A stretch of DNA of 64,000 bases from Methylotenera versatilis 79 (GTDB lineage Bacteria; Pseudomonadota; Gammaproteobacteria; Burkholderiales; Methylophilaceae): positions 558,001 through 622,000 of the forward strand of contig NZ_ARVX01000001.1 in the NCBI RefSeq assembly GCF_000384375.1, read 5' to 3'. Below are positions 27,262-34,967 of the stretch, piece by piece (position 1 is the stretch's first letter; every line of letters starts with the position of its first letter). The notes below the pieces were generated by a model that was given only the letters and a program-made list of their open reading frames with translations, was not told the DNA's origin and did not search any database. The translations under genes were made by a program, and so were the position numbers.

Positions 27262-28002
27262 AAAAGCGTAAATCATTCTTAACGCAAATAACTTTTCAGA
27301 CTTTTTAGCTAAGTTTAATCTTGAAACGCCTGTGCCTGCTTGTACGGTAATATTGCTATTTAAATCCACATGCATTTGCGGTGTAACACTGTATCTCCAC
27401 ACGCCTTTTGTATCGACTTCATGGTTCAGTTCTAGCCCAACCGTATATCTTGGCGAGAAATCGTAAAACAAATTATTGTTTATCAACCCGATTGCATTGC
27501 TGCTTTTGCCGAATTCGGGCTTTCTCAATCCAACCATATTCAATGTGCTCCACTTACCCATAAATCGGTAGCCATTAATATATAAAACATCTGATGAATA
27601 CTTGGCTGATTCTCGATTTTTTGTCGCGATTACTTGCCAACCATGAATCATATTGGGGTTATTCAAACTGTTAGAGAATGTGCCTTGAAACGCGACCTTG
27701 TAATCGGTGATTTTGGAGTTTTCGGTAGGTAACTCCAATTCAAAAGCTAATCCATCAGCGAAGGCATATTCAATTTCTGGCGCCCATTCCAATGGTCCGC
27801 CATGAATATTTTGTTGTGCAAGTGTATTGATTTCCAGCTCGCCTTTCTTTGCCCCCAACGGCCTGACAAGGTCAAACAATAACGGCTCCGGAATATGTGG
27901 ATTACCACTACTTAATGCAGCTGTTCCTTCAGTAAAATCAGCATATGCAGGTACTGCGATAATTGCAAAAATAGAACAAAAACAGAATTTAATACGTTTC
28001 AT
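27259..28002 (-). CDS. Predicted outer-membrane beta-barrel protein, function unknown
   Basis: A 247-residue exported protein with a signal peptide (KFCFCSIFAIIAVPAYA, cleavage near residue 21). The mature part has alternating hydrophobic strands ending in the aromatic-rich terminal strand ALRMIYAF, a mark of outer-membrane barrels. The segment PLGAKKGELEINTLAQQNIHGGPLEW (divided here) and WAPEIEYAFADGLAFELELPTENSKI resembles proteins annotated as transporter or heavy-metal-efflux-associated barrels. I do not recognise a named family. It diverges from the porin gene across a 370-bp regulatory region. Confidence 0.6.
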   Translation of the reverse strand: MKRIKFCFCSIFAIIAVPAYADFTEGTAALSSGNPHIPEPLLFDLVRPLGAKKGELEINTLAQQNIHGGPLEWAPEIEYAFADGLAFELELPTENSKITDYKVAFQGTFSNSLNNPNMIHGWQVIATKNRESAKYSSDVLYINGYRFMGKWSTLNMVGLRKPEFGKSSNAIGLINNNLFYDFSPRYTVGLELNHEVDTKGVWRYSVTPQMHVDLNSNITVQAGTGVSRLNLAKKSEKLFALRMIYAF

Positions 28003-28159
28003 AACTTAAAAAGTCAAATAATAGTGAATCTTGTAACAACTTATCGTTGTCATGTTTTTATTTCGTGTACTTATTTTCAAGTAGCTAAAAATAATATGCT
28101 TAAAGCACAATGACCAAATAAATAGGCCTTGTATCGGCAAGCATATCGGTTTTTAGTTC

Positions 28160-28223
28160 CCGATTAAATCGGTCATGCGGAATCTATTATAAATGCTGGC
28201 AGTAACGTGACAAAATTATCACG
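28160..28223. promoter_or_regulatory. Divergent regulatory region with two palindromes
   Basis: The 370-bp space between the barrel gene and the porin gene holds a perfect 13-bp palindrome CCGATTAAATCGG (28160-28172) and, 34 bp further, an imperfect dyad CGTGA-N8-TCACG (28206-28223) that resembles a CRP/FNR-type site with too wide a spacer. Either could be an operator; binding proteins are unknown. Confidence 0.35.
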
Positions 28224-28372
28224 CTAAAAAATTAGTTAAGTATTAGCCGCTACTTAAAACGATGCAATATATAGTCCTTTTATATAGTCTTGTCATATTA
28301 ATGTCATATTTATTTTTAATAATTTCAATCCTATCATTCACAAATCGTCGAGGAAGAATTAAAAAACTCTAT

Positions 28373-29899
28373 ATGCCTACAAATTTTAAAATTCAGTTAG
28401 CGCTAGTTTTATTTTCTACTATCAGTCATGCCAATGCTGCGCATTTAAATAAATTCGCAGACAACACATCTACCAATAACAACAATACTACTCAAAACAC
28501 GCCTAAAGATGAGCCTGTAGTTGCTCAGAACAACGTTTCAAGCCAACCAGGTTTTGACTTCCTAAATTCTGACGCACCATTCAAATACGGTTTTAATATA
28601 GGTGATCAGCCAGTCAATATTCAATTTTACGGCATTATCGATATTGCCCTCGCTAACGCTAACCACTCTCTGCCAGCCAATTACGAGCTGCCTAATAATT
28701 TATATCCCTACTCTGGCGCTAAAGTTAATCCGGCAGTTAAATCTCGTACCAAATGGATTAATGGCGGCCTACAAGATTCAAGGTTTGGTTTAAAAGGTGA
28801 TGTTGGTCAATTTAAAGTAATGGATGAATCATTTAAATTTGTCTATCAGTTTGAGGGTGGCTTTAACCCGATTGATTTTAAACTTAATAATGCAGCAGAA
28901 ACCGTTGCAGACAACTCTGGCACACACGCAAATTCAAGCCTCAACTCTGATTCTTCTTTAAACGGAGAGTTTTTTGCGCGCCAAGCATGGGCAGGCGTCG
29001 ATGGCGGCAAACTAGGTCGATTAACCTACGGTACGCAATACAATCCGTTCTTCGAAATTTTTGCAGCTTATGATCCGAATAACAAAGCCGATACTTTCTC
29101 ACCATTTGGTGAAAGTGGCACAGTTGGCGGTGGTGGTGGTATTTCTGAAAATGCACGCATGAAAAACTCCATTAAATATGCCAACACTTTTGATACAGGT
29201 GAACATGCAAAAGTGAATTACGCCTTAATGTATGAGTTTGGTAATGCTGCTGGCAGCGCACATGGTGATGGCCTAACCGCACAATTAGGTTACGAAAATA
29301 GCTTATTTGGAATTCAATTTGCTTATGACAAATTCACCGATAGCGTTAAAGTTGCTACCGCTGGAATCGGAAATCCTTTGGCGAATGACACTATTTCAGC
29401 ATCACTTTACAATACCGATGCCACTGTCGTTACACTCAAATGGACGCCGACCAAAGATTTAAAGATTTCTGGCGGCTGGGAACACTATCAACTCAAACCT
29501 TCCTCTGATAGTTCACTGACATACTCATCGATATTCGACCAAACTTTATTTGGTGGCGTGGCAAACTCTGCTTTAAAACCAGGTTACAAACAAGATAATG
29601 ATGTTTATTTTATTGGTGCTAACTTTGATTTTTCTCAGCGTATGCCAGCGCTTACTGGCTTAACATCCTCTATAGGCTTTTACGATACCAAGTTTGACGC
29701 GATTGATGGGCCGACAACTTCAACCAACTCACAAGGCAATATAGATACTTGGACCATGGTGACAGATTACAAATTTAACAAACGTTTTGATACCTATTTT
29801 GCATATACCACCAACCATTTTACTGGCGATAAATACCCAAGCGCTACTAACTATGCCAACGTTAGTACAGTGGGTACAGGTTTACGCATGAGATTTTAA
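28373..29899 (+). CDS. General porin (Gram-negative trimeric type)
   Basis: Outer-membrane porin of about 508 residues from the ATG at 28373, which gives a regular signal peptide (FKIQLALVLFSTISHANA). The open frame extends upstream to 28262, but that extension would put a hydrophobic segment and an Arg-rich stretch before the signal. A low-complexity Asn/Thr/Pro linker (TSTNNNNTTQNTPKDEP) follows the signal, then the barrel with the family features: DSRFGLKGDVG, RQAWAGVDGGKLGRLTYGTQYNP and the C-terminal GTGLRMRF with terminal Phe. Somewhat longer than usual (350-420) because of loops. Passive uptake of small solutes is expected. Confidence 0.85.
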   Translation: MPTNFKIQLALVLFSTISHANAAHLNKFADNTSTNNNNTTQNTPKDEPVVAQNNVSSQPGFDFLNSDAPFKYGFNIGDQPVNIQFYGIIDIALANANHSLPANYELPNNLYPYSGAKVNPAVKSRTKWINGGLQDSRFGLKGDVGQFKVMDESFKFVYQFEGGFNPIDFKLNNAAETVADNSGTHANSSLNSDSSLNGEFFARQAWAGVDGGKLGRLTYGTQYNPFFEIFAAYDPNNKADTFSPFGESGTVGGGGGISENARMKNSIKYANTFDTGEHAKVNYALMYEFGNAAGSAHGDGLTAQLGYENSLFGIQFAYDKFTDSVKVATAGIGNPLANDTISASLYNTDATVVTLKWTPTKDLKISGGWEHYQLKPSSDSSLTYSSIFDQTLFGGVANSALKPGYKQDNDVYFIGANFDFSQRMPALTGLTSSIGFYDTKFDAIDGPTTSTNSQGNIDTWTMVTDYKFNKRFDTYFAYTTNHFTGDKYPSATNYANVSTVGTGLRMRF

Positions 29900-29924
29900 A
29901 AACACTTGATATTATTAGCCGTAC

Positions 29925-29954
29925 AAAAAAGCCCGTATTAAAACGGGCTTTTTT
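29925..29954 (+). terminator. Rho-independent terminator of the porin gene
   Basis: 12-bp stem (29925-29936 and 29943-29954; core GCCCGT/ACGGGC) with A-run and T-run, 26 bp after the porin stop. Confidence 0.9.
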
Positions 29955-30043
29955 ACTATATGAATTAGGTATCTTAAATAAGTTAATCATGATCACCCAC
30001 ATCGAGAGTGTAAAGAGTGAACCTAAATTGAATTACGGCTAGG

Positions 30044-30084
30044 CTTAGTGTTATGAATTATCGAAGCTTATTCATAACACTAAG
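30044..30084. repeat. 15-bp inverted repeat abutting attL
   Basis: Perfect 15-bp arms (30044-30058 and 30070-30084) with an 11-nt spacer. The right arm ends on the base before the 87-bp direct repeat begins. It lies on the chromosomal side of the element and may be a terminator left from before insertion or a recombination-related site. Confidence 0.5.
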
Positions 30085-30171
30085 AAAAAAGGGCTTAACA
30101 GTTAAGTTAAACCCTTTTTAAATACTGGTGGCCGGGGACAGAATCGAACTGTCGACACGCGGATTTTCAAT
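30085..30171. repeat. attL, 87-bp direct repeat copy
   Basis: Identical over 87 bp to 35884-35970. It contains the 3' part of tRNA-Phe (minus orientation) from the anticodon loop to CCA, plus the AT-rich hairpin downstream of the tRNA. It is a tRNA fragment, not a second tRNA gene. Confidence 0.95.
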
Positions 30172-30440
30172 TTTAAATAGACTTACATTATTTACTGTAT
30201 TGGTTCGCCCTCGCTCTCGAATAATCGCCAAAGTAAAATAAAATTGTCACATTCAATAATTAATATTAAATTTATTTCTACAAAATTCGAAAATTTTTTC
30301 GCAATTATTTACCTCTAAAACTACAGATATTTGTCAATTCAAATGTGTTTCTTGTAATATGTAATGAATTTTAAGGTTCAGAATATGTGAATTATCTGTT
30401 CCTGTTATGCATGATTAATTTAAAAACTATATGGTTAATG

Positions 30441-30446
30441 TATAAT
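30441..30446 (+). promoter_or_regulatory. -10 box of the cargo operon
   Basis: A consensus TATAAT lies 8 bp before the first ATG of the element. Expected transcription start is about 30453, almost at the start codon, and no Shine-Dalgarno is present, so the message may be leaderless. No convincing -35 box is seen. The remaining 270 bp between attL and this box show only AT-rich sequence. Confidence 0.45.
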
Positions 30447-30454
30447 CTCGAGTT

Positions 30455-31279
30455 ATGTCTATTGAAAATTTATTTCCAATTGCTGGCAATAACGCAATTC
30501 AAAATGCAGCATTTGCCATTGAATGGCAGGTTGAATTAAGCTCTAGTGAACTGCAATCTATTCACTCAGCAATAGAATCTGAGTTGAAGCAAGATTTCCC
30601 TAATCAGCTTCCGCAACATCATCAAAAAATATCTTTTGTTATGGATACTAACTCCCCAAATAAGATTTCGCCTAGTGTTGAACTAGGAGGATTTCTTTAT
30701 GAGAAAAGATCGCAGTATTCTACTAATCCTACACGCTCAATATCGCTGTCAAAACAGAGCTTAATAGTATTAATAAACGAATATAGTAGATGGGATAATG
30801 TCTGGGCAGACGTTAATAAGTATTTTTCAATAATACTTAAGCAATTAAAGAATGCTGCTATTGCCAACATTGGTTTGCAGTATTCAGATGTGTTTGTATG
30901 GAAAGATGATCCTAAGCAATTAAGATTACAAGAGGTTTTTAAACCTAATAGTAAATTCTTAACTCCTAATGTTTTACTGCTTAATGGCTTGTGGCATTCC
31001 CATCATGGTTATATCGTGGAGTCAGATAAACCTATTCCAAATAGCAGGTTGGATAACGTAAATGTTAATTTAATTAATGACGCTGGTGTGTTATCAATTC
31101 AAATAACAACTTCACATAGAGCAACTTTAAAGAATGTCATTTGGTCTACTAATGATCAAATTATGTCTCTAATTGACCAAGTTATAAATTCTTTACATAC
31201 TGAAAATAAACTTATAATGACAGAATTGCTTTCTGACGAGCTATGCAAAAAAATAAAATTAGAGGTTAATAATGCTTGA
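30455..31279 (+). CDS. Element cargo gene A: TIGR04255-like protein of unknown function
   Basis: A 274-residue soluble protein. The pattern of a strand ending in RSISLSKQSLIVLINEYSRWDNVW, a helix, then IANIGLQYSDVFVW resembles the TIGR04255 family, which has a similar layout with an RxGLRYIN-like strand; this is a remote similarity judged by eye. The N-terminus (NAIQNAAFAIEW) matches the family's start, where a short strand around AIEWQ precedes two helices. No catalytic motif is evident. It is the first gene of a four-gene run: its stop overlaps the next start by 8 bp. TIGR04255 proteins are sporadically distributed and have no established function. Confidence 0.6.
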   Translation: MSIENLFPIAGNNAIQNAAFAIEWQVELSSSELQSIHSAIESELKQDFPNQLPQHHQKISFVMDTNSPNKISPSVELGGFLYEKRSQYSTNPTRSISLSKQSLIVLINEYSRWDNVWADVNKYFSIILKQLKNAAIANIGLQYSDVFVWKDDPKQLRLQEVFKPNSKFLTPNVLLLNGLWHSHHGYIVESDKPIPNSRLDNVNVNLINDAGVLSIQITTSHRATLKNVIWSTNDQIMSLIDQVINSLHTENKLIMTELLSDELCKKIKLEVNNA

Positions 31280-31844
31280 GCCAATTACTTCAGCGCTTTT
31301 TGTTAGCTATTTAGCCTGCTTACCAGTTGCAACTAGAAAGCCAGACTATTTTCATTCAAATCAAAATGAGGTGGCATCTGGTATCCTGCCAGAATTAGAA
31401 ACGCGTTATACAATAACGAAGGATTTTTCCCCTGTTACTGATTTTTTAATAGCACCTCAGATAGTCACACATTTTAATTATAATCATCTTGAAGCCATCA
31501 ACAATGAAATTGATAGCTATCATTTTCTTTCAGATGGATGGGATGGTGATGACAGTTATGCGCCGTCAGTAGATGCCTTAAATAGAGCTAAAAATCTATT
31601 AGGTAAGTTGCCATCTGGAATAGCTAATCCAATTCCCATGATTTCCAAAAATGGTAATTTAGGACTTTACTGGAGTAATGACTTTTTCTACGCTGATCTC
31701 CATTTAGAAGACTATCAAAATATATCTTTATATATTAGAAAAAAAATCGATGGTTTGGATGAGTTTTTTTTCGATAATTTACCCGAAGATTCTTTAACTA
31801 CTAATTGGATTAAAGAGAACGCAAGTATTTTATATTTGGCTTAA
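31272..31844 (+). CDS. Element cargo gene B: unknown protein with WDG motif
   Basis: A 190-residue protein with no recognised domain. Its conserved-looking core is LSDGWDGDDSYAPSVDALNR followed by LLGKLPSGIANPIPMISKNGNLGLYWSN and DLHLEDYQNISLYIR. A GWDG-x-A-P-S pattern followed by a LP...G-x-L-x-L-x-W strand occurs in uncharacterised small proteins of mobile islands. The first 25 residues (ITSALFVSYLACLPVAT) are hydrophobic but do not look like a cleavable signal. It overlaps gene A by 8 bp and precedes gene C by 14 bp, so the three are probably co-translated. Confidence 0.6.
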   Translation: MLEPITSALFVSYLACLPVATRKPDYFHSNQNEVASGILPELETRYTITKDFSPVTDFLIAPQIVTHFNYNHLEAINNEIDSYHFLSDGWDGDDSYAPSVDALNRAKNLLGKLPSGIANPIPMISKNGNLGLYWSNDFFYADLHLEDYQNISLYIRKKIDGLDEFFFDNLPEDSLTTNWIKENASILYLA

Positions 31845-31858
31845 GTAGTTAGTAAATA

Positions 31859-32410
31859 ATGACTTGCCAAGACTTTTTCGATGTACATTTAAATAATAAT
31901 GATAAATGTAAGTTACTCCAAAAAGAACCGAGCAAATACACTTGGCAACTGGAGTCTGCTTCTAAGTTTTCACCACACCCAGTTCAAGACGAAGAGCCAT
32001 TAATAAGACAAATAATTTCCCCAATTCATTTGGATACTGATTCAAAAACTCTTAAACCTACAGCTTTTGATGATGTTTTTAATAAAGGTTTATCAGTAAA
32101 CAGATCACATCTCATTACAAGTGAAGCCCAAGTAATTGATGCTGCCTCTCTAAAAACAAAAGTATTTAATATTACAAACCCTGAAAAGCCGCAAAGAAAA
32201 TTGCATGCTTTGACCAAATTTGTTGCAATAAATATCAGAACATTAACTGATTATGAAAATAATTTTGGTCTTGGGATTTATGATACAGCTTTGGAGAGAG
32301 ACTCTTCTCACGCAGACATTTGTCACATTTCAGTTGACAACAAGCAAAATCAAAGAAGTATCAGATCAAAGTTGTTAGACCTAGCCAATCAAAACCTTAC
32401 AGTGATTTAG
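31859..32410 (+). CDS. Element cargo gene C: unknown protein
   Basis: A 183-residue soluble protein. The middle has the order EEPLIRQIISPIHLD...LKPTAFDDVFNKGLSVNR, a pattern (charged-L-x-R-Q, then A-F, then L-S-V-x-R) that I associate with small uncharacterised bacterial proteins. Near the end comes DTALERDSSHADICHISVDN with a His/Cys pair that could bind metal or be catalytic. No family name can be given. It sits 14 bp after gene B and 12 bp before gene D. Low GC fits the rest of the element. Confidence 0.58.
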   Translation: MTCQDFFDVHLNNNDKCKLLQKEPSKYTWQLESASKFSPHPVQDEEPLIRQIISPIHLDTDSKTLKPTAFDDVFNKGLSVNRSHLITSEAQVIDAASLKTKVFNITNPEKPQRKLHALTKFVAINIRTLTDYENNFGLGIYDTALERDSSHADICHISVDNKQNQRSIRSKLLDLANQNLTVI

Positions 32411-32422
32411 ACCAAAAAATTT

Positions 32423-33190
32423 ATGGCTTTATTAGTTGAAGAATTAACTGTTTGGGATGTTAGTTTTCGCTGGGCTGGCTTTGATCCTGACAGATTTTAT
32501 TTAAGGTATCCTTTATTAGTCAAAGATAACTTTCGATTACTAATGTTAGCCATACTTGAAGGGGAAATTATCTGTAACACCCTATGTTTAGACAAGAGGC
32601 CTAGTAATTCAAAAGCAGATCCGGATTATTACATCAGAACTCATATCGATAATGTTTACGCATGTATTCATGGTCAAAAATATAATATTAAATTACTGAA
32701 ATGGGCGACGCTTGATCGTAATTGGTTTTATGAATGGTGCGTTCGTAGAGCCATAACTCCTCCCGAGTTCTGGTTTCCCCCAGGCTGGAAGATTGATTAT
32801 GATCAACCAATCGGTGGATATCCTGGTTTTGCTATGCGGCATGAAGAGCCCAAAGAAAGTGGAGTTTCTGTCTCTTTTTCTTTTCATTGGCCAGAAGTAG
32901 ATGAGGATCAGATTCACATCGCTGAAAATGATGATCTCAAAAACTCAAGCCGTAATCGTCCAAACCAATTAACTAAAATTGCTTGTCAAGTGATTGCTCA
33001 AAACATTTGGAGGACTGATAATAATGTTTCTATAGCTGATATGGTGCGTCGCCCTGAAATTCAAATATTGGGAGGTGCAAAACCATATGTTTACGAAGTC
33101 GTTAGGCGTTGGCTAAGTGAAGTTGCTCCTCCCGAAGTTAGTGCTAGAGTAGGTCGACGATCTAACAAAATCACTACTCAAGACATTTAA
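32423..33190 (+). CDS. Element gene D: unknown protein with possible C-terminal HTH
   Basis: A 255-residue protein. N-terminal part: VWDVSFRWAGFDPDRFYLRYPLLVKDNFRLLMLAIL, then an aromatic-rich central part (ATLDRNWFYEWCVRRAITPPEFWFPPGW). The C-terminus (about 190-245) is helical and basic: IACQVIAQNIWRTDNNVSIADMVRRPEIQILGG, then YVYEVVRRWLSEVAPPE. This looks like a helix-turn-helix region of the kind seen in proteins of small integrative elements. It may be an element-encoded regulator and not part of the A-C unit, since a larger gap and a hairpin follow it before rep. No established function. Confidence 0.55.
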   Translation: MALLVEELTVWDVSFRWAGFDPDRFYLRYPLLVKDNFRLLMLAILEGEIICNTLCLDKRPSNSKADPDYYIRTHIDNVYACIHGQKYNIKLLKWATLDRNWFYEWCVRRAITPPEFWFPPGWKIDYDQPIGGYPGFAMRHEEPKESGVSVSFSFHWPEVDEDQIHIAENDDLKNSSRNRPNQLTKIACQVIAQNIWRTDNNVSIADMVRRPEIQILGGAKPYVYEVVRRWLSEVAPPEVSARVGRRSNKITTQDI

Positions 33191-33214
33191 TTTTTTTTAT
33201 AGAAAACCGTATAA

Positions 33215-33268
33215 ATGCTAGCTAAAAAATACTACTGCTAATTTAAGTAGTATTTGTTTTTCTAGCAT
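33215..33268. other. Long hairpin upstream of rep; terminator or origin candidate
   Basis: Outer arms ATGCTAG/CTAGCAT (33215-33221, 33262-33268) and inner 9-bp arms (33228-33236, 33246-33254) with A-run opposite T-run between, forming one nearly continuous 54-nt stem-loop between gene D and the replication gene. It could end the upstream transcript, or serve as the stem-loop nicking origin expected near a Rep_trans initiator. Confidence 0.55.
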
Positions 33269-33330
33269 GTAATTTTTAATCCATCTTTAAAAAGTCAGGA
33301 TTCTAACTCCACCAATTAACGGAGTTAGAA

Positions 33331-34626
33331 ATGAATAAGCAACAACACAATGAACCCAACACCGATTCTCTGGCCGACGACTGCCGCGCACTGCGCGGGG
33401 GAGGAGAAAGAGAATCGGTAGCGGTGCCTAGTAACACAGCTACTAATAACAGCAATAATATAAATTTAATTAAGTTTTTAAGATTTGGAGTTGATAGTCT
33501 TTATATCTCTTATCAAGGTGAAATCTTTGAAAGTGTAGATGAGAAATTATCCAAGCTTAAACTATTAGCTAGATCAGACAATCAAGGTCAACAAGCCAAA
33601 GCCCAATACAAGATAGGCGATCATCTATTTGAGGTCAAAGATAAAGGCACTTCGATGTTTGCCTATATCCTCGAAGACAATGCGTTCAGAATTCAGCTAT
33701 CACGACCTAAAAAATCAGTACCGATGGCTTATGTCAAAGTATCTAGTGAATACCTCACTTACAAAACACCAGCCGATGCAGAAAAGTCGATTAATAATAT
33801 TCTCACTGAACTAGGCGTCTTACAGTCTTCTGCCAATGTCAGTCGTATTGATCTGTACGTGGACTTTGTATCGCATCAGAACATGGAAGCATGGACACGA
33901 GAAGCATGGGTCACACGTGCTGGCTCTATCAGTTCCTATGCCATTAATAAACAGTTCACTGGCTGGGCAATTGGCATGGGTGGGGTCATTGGTGCTAGGT
34001 TATATAACAAGCTATTTGAAATTACTACCAGCAACAAAGGCTATCTGATTCCCTTATGGGAAGCTGCTGGAAGACTAGTTAATGAACCTGTCTGGCGATT
34101 AGAGTTTGAGTTTAAGCGTGATTTTTTAAGCCAGAAAGATTTAATCCCACTTAAAGATGCATTAGCCAATTTAAACGGCTTATGGTCTTACGCCACTACT
34201 GAATGGTTAAAACTTACTACTCCTAATGCAAACGATGATACTCGCGCCAGATGGCCTGTTCATCCGATGTGGCAGCAACTCGCAACACTCGATTGGGAAA
34301 CCAACGATTCACCACTTAAGAGTCGTTTTAATAATCAACGTACACCAAACCATGAAGCAGTCATGGATCGCGGCTTAAGTGCTTTTACCACATGGATGGC
34401 GTGTAATGCCAAAGATGATCCAGATACCGCCTTTCGACAATTCTGTGACGCTCTAGCAATCCATATATCCGATAAGGCCAATAAGTTTAATTTGCATGTC
34501 GATGAAATGATCATGAGTAAGGTGGCTTACAAAGCGAGGTTGTTTAATACCTTAAACACCAACCCTCAAGAAGAATACTTATCGTTTAACTCTGACGCTT
34601 ATCGTCGCGCCTCTGACGGTGAATAA
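33331..34626 (+). CDS. Rep_trans-family replication initiation protein
   Basis: A 431-residue protein with the motif order of the replication initiation factor family (filamentous phage/plasmid rolling-circle initiators): NVSRIDLYVDF (about 169-179), a GARLYNKLFEI segment with candidate nicking Tyr225 and Lys227, and WRLEFEFKRDFL (255-266). The first 45 residues are a charged, low-complexity region. Such proteins cut one strand at an origin and stay covalently bound. The presence of this gene beside an integrase suggests that the excised circle can replicate. Start supported by ACGGAGTTAGAA before the ATG. Confidence 0.78.
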   Translation: MNKQQHNEPNTDSLADDCRALRGGGERESVAVPSNTATNNSNNINLIKFLRFGVDSLYISYQGEIFESVDEKLSKLKLLARSDNQGQQAKAQYKIGDHLFEVKDKGTSMFAYILEDNAFRIQLSRPKKSVPMAYVKVSSEYLTYKTPADAEKSINNILTELGVLQSSANVSRIDLYVDFVSHQNMEAWTREAWVTRAGSISSYAINKQFTGWAIGMGGVIGARLYNKLFEITTSNKGYLIPLWEAAGRLVNEPVWRLEFEFKRDFLSQKDLIPLKDALANLNGLWSYATTEWLKLTTPNANDDTRARWPVHPMWQQLATLDWETNDSPLKSRFNNQRTPNHEAVMDRGLSAFTTWMACNAKDDPDTAFRQFCDALAIHISDKANKFNLHVDEMIMSKVAYKARLFNTLNTNPQEEYLSFNSDAYRRASDGE

Positions 34627-34628
34627 AC

Positions 34629-34967
34629 ATGAAAGATAACGACTTGCCTTTGCCTGTTGTGCGTTGTCTTTCTAAAGAAGAGGCGGCTAAATATTTGGGT
34701 ATTGGAGTTACTTTATTAAGTGAACTGGATATTCCAATCATTAAGTTTGGTCGTCGATCCGTTTATGACGTGATTGACTTGGATCTTTGGTTAGAGGAAT
34801 ATAAGCAGCGAGGGCGAGCCGGAAAGGAAACATTATGGCTCGTGAAACCGGAATCTACAGGAGAGATGGTTCACCTTATTGGTGGATCAGTGCAACACTC
34901 TCAAACGGCAAAAGAATACGCAAGAGTTCTGGGTCTGAAATCCGAGAAGAGGCCGAAGCCCTTCTAG
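34629..34967 (+). CDS. AlpA/excisionase-like HTH protein
   Basis: A 112-residue protein. Residues about 12-60 form a MerR-like winged helix of the excisionase type: CLSKEEAAKYLGIGVTLLSEL, then IPIIKFGRRSVYDVIDLDLWLEEY. Such proteins direct the integrase toward excision or activate element genes. It starts 2 bp after rep. The C-terminal 45 residues (after GRAGKET) do not belong to the HTH fold and overlap the integrase gene by 133 nt in another frame. Typical excisionases end near residue 65-75, so the tail may be an extension read through by chance. Confidence 0.75.
   Translation: MKDNDLPLPVVRCLSKEEAAKYLGIGVTLLSELDIPIIKFGRRSVYDVIDLDLWLEEYKQRGRAGKETLWLVKPESTGEMVHLIGGSVQHSQTAKEYARVLGLKSEKRPKPF

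Noticed and set aside
28262-28372. Longer porin N-terminus
   Set aside because: Would place a hydrophobic segment and a basic stretch before a normal signal peptide.
30085-30171. A second tRNA gene at the left end of the element
   Set aside because: Only the 3' half of tRNA-Phe is present; it is the attachment repeat.
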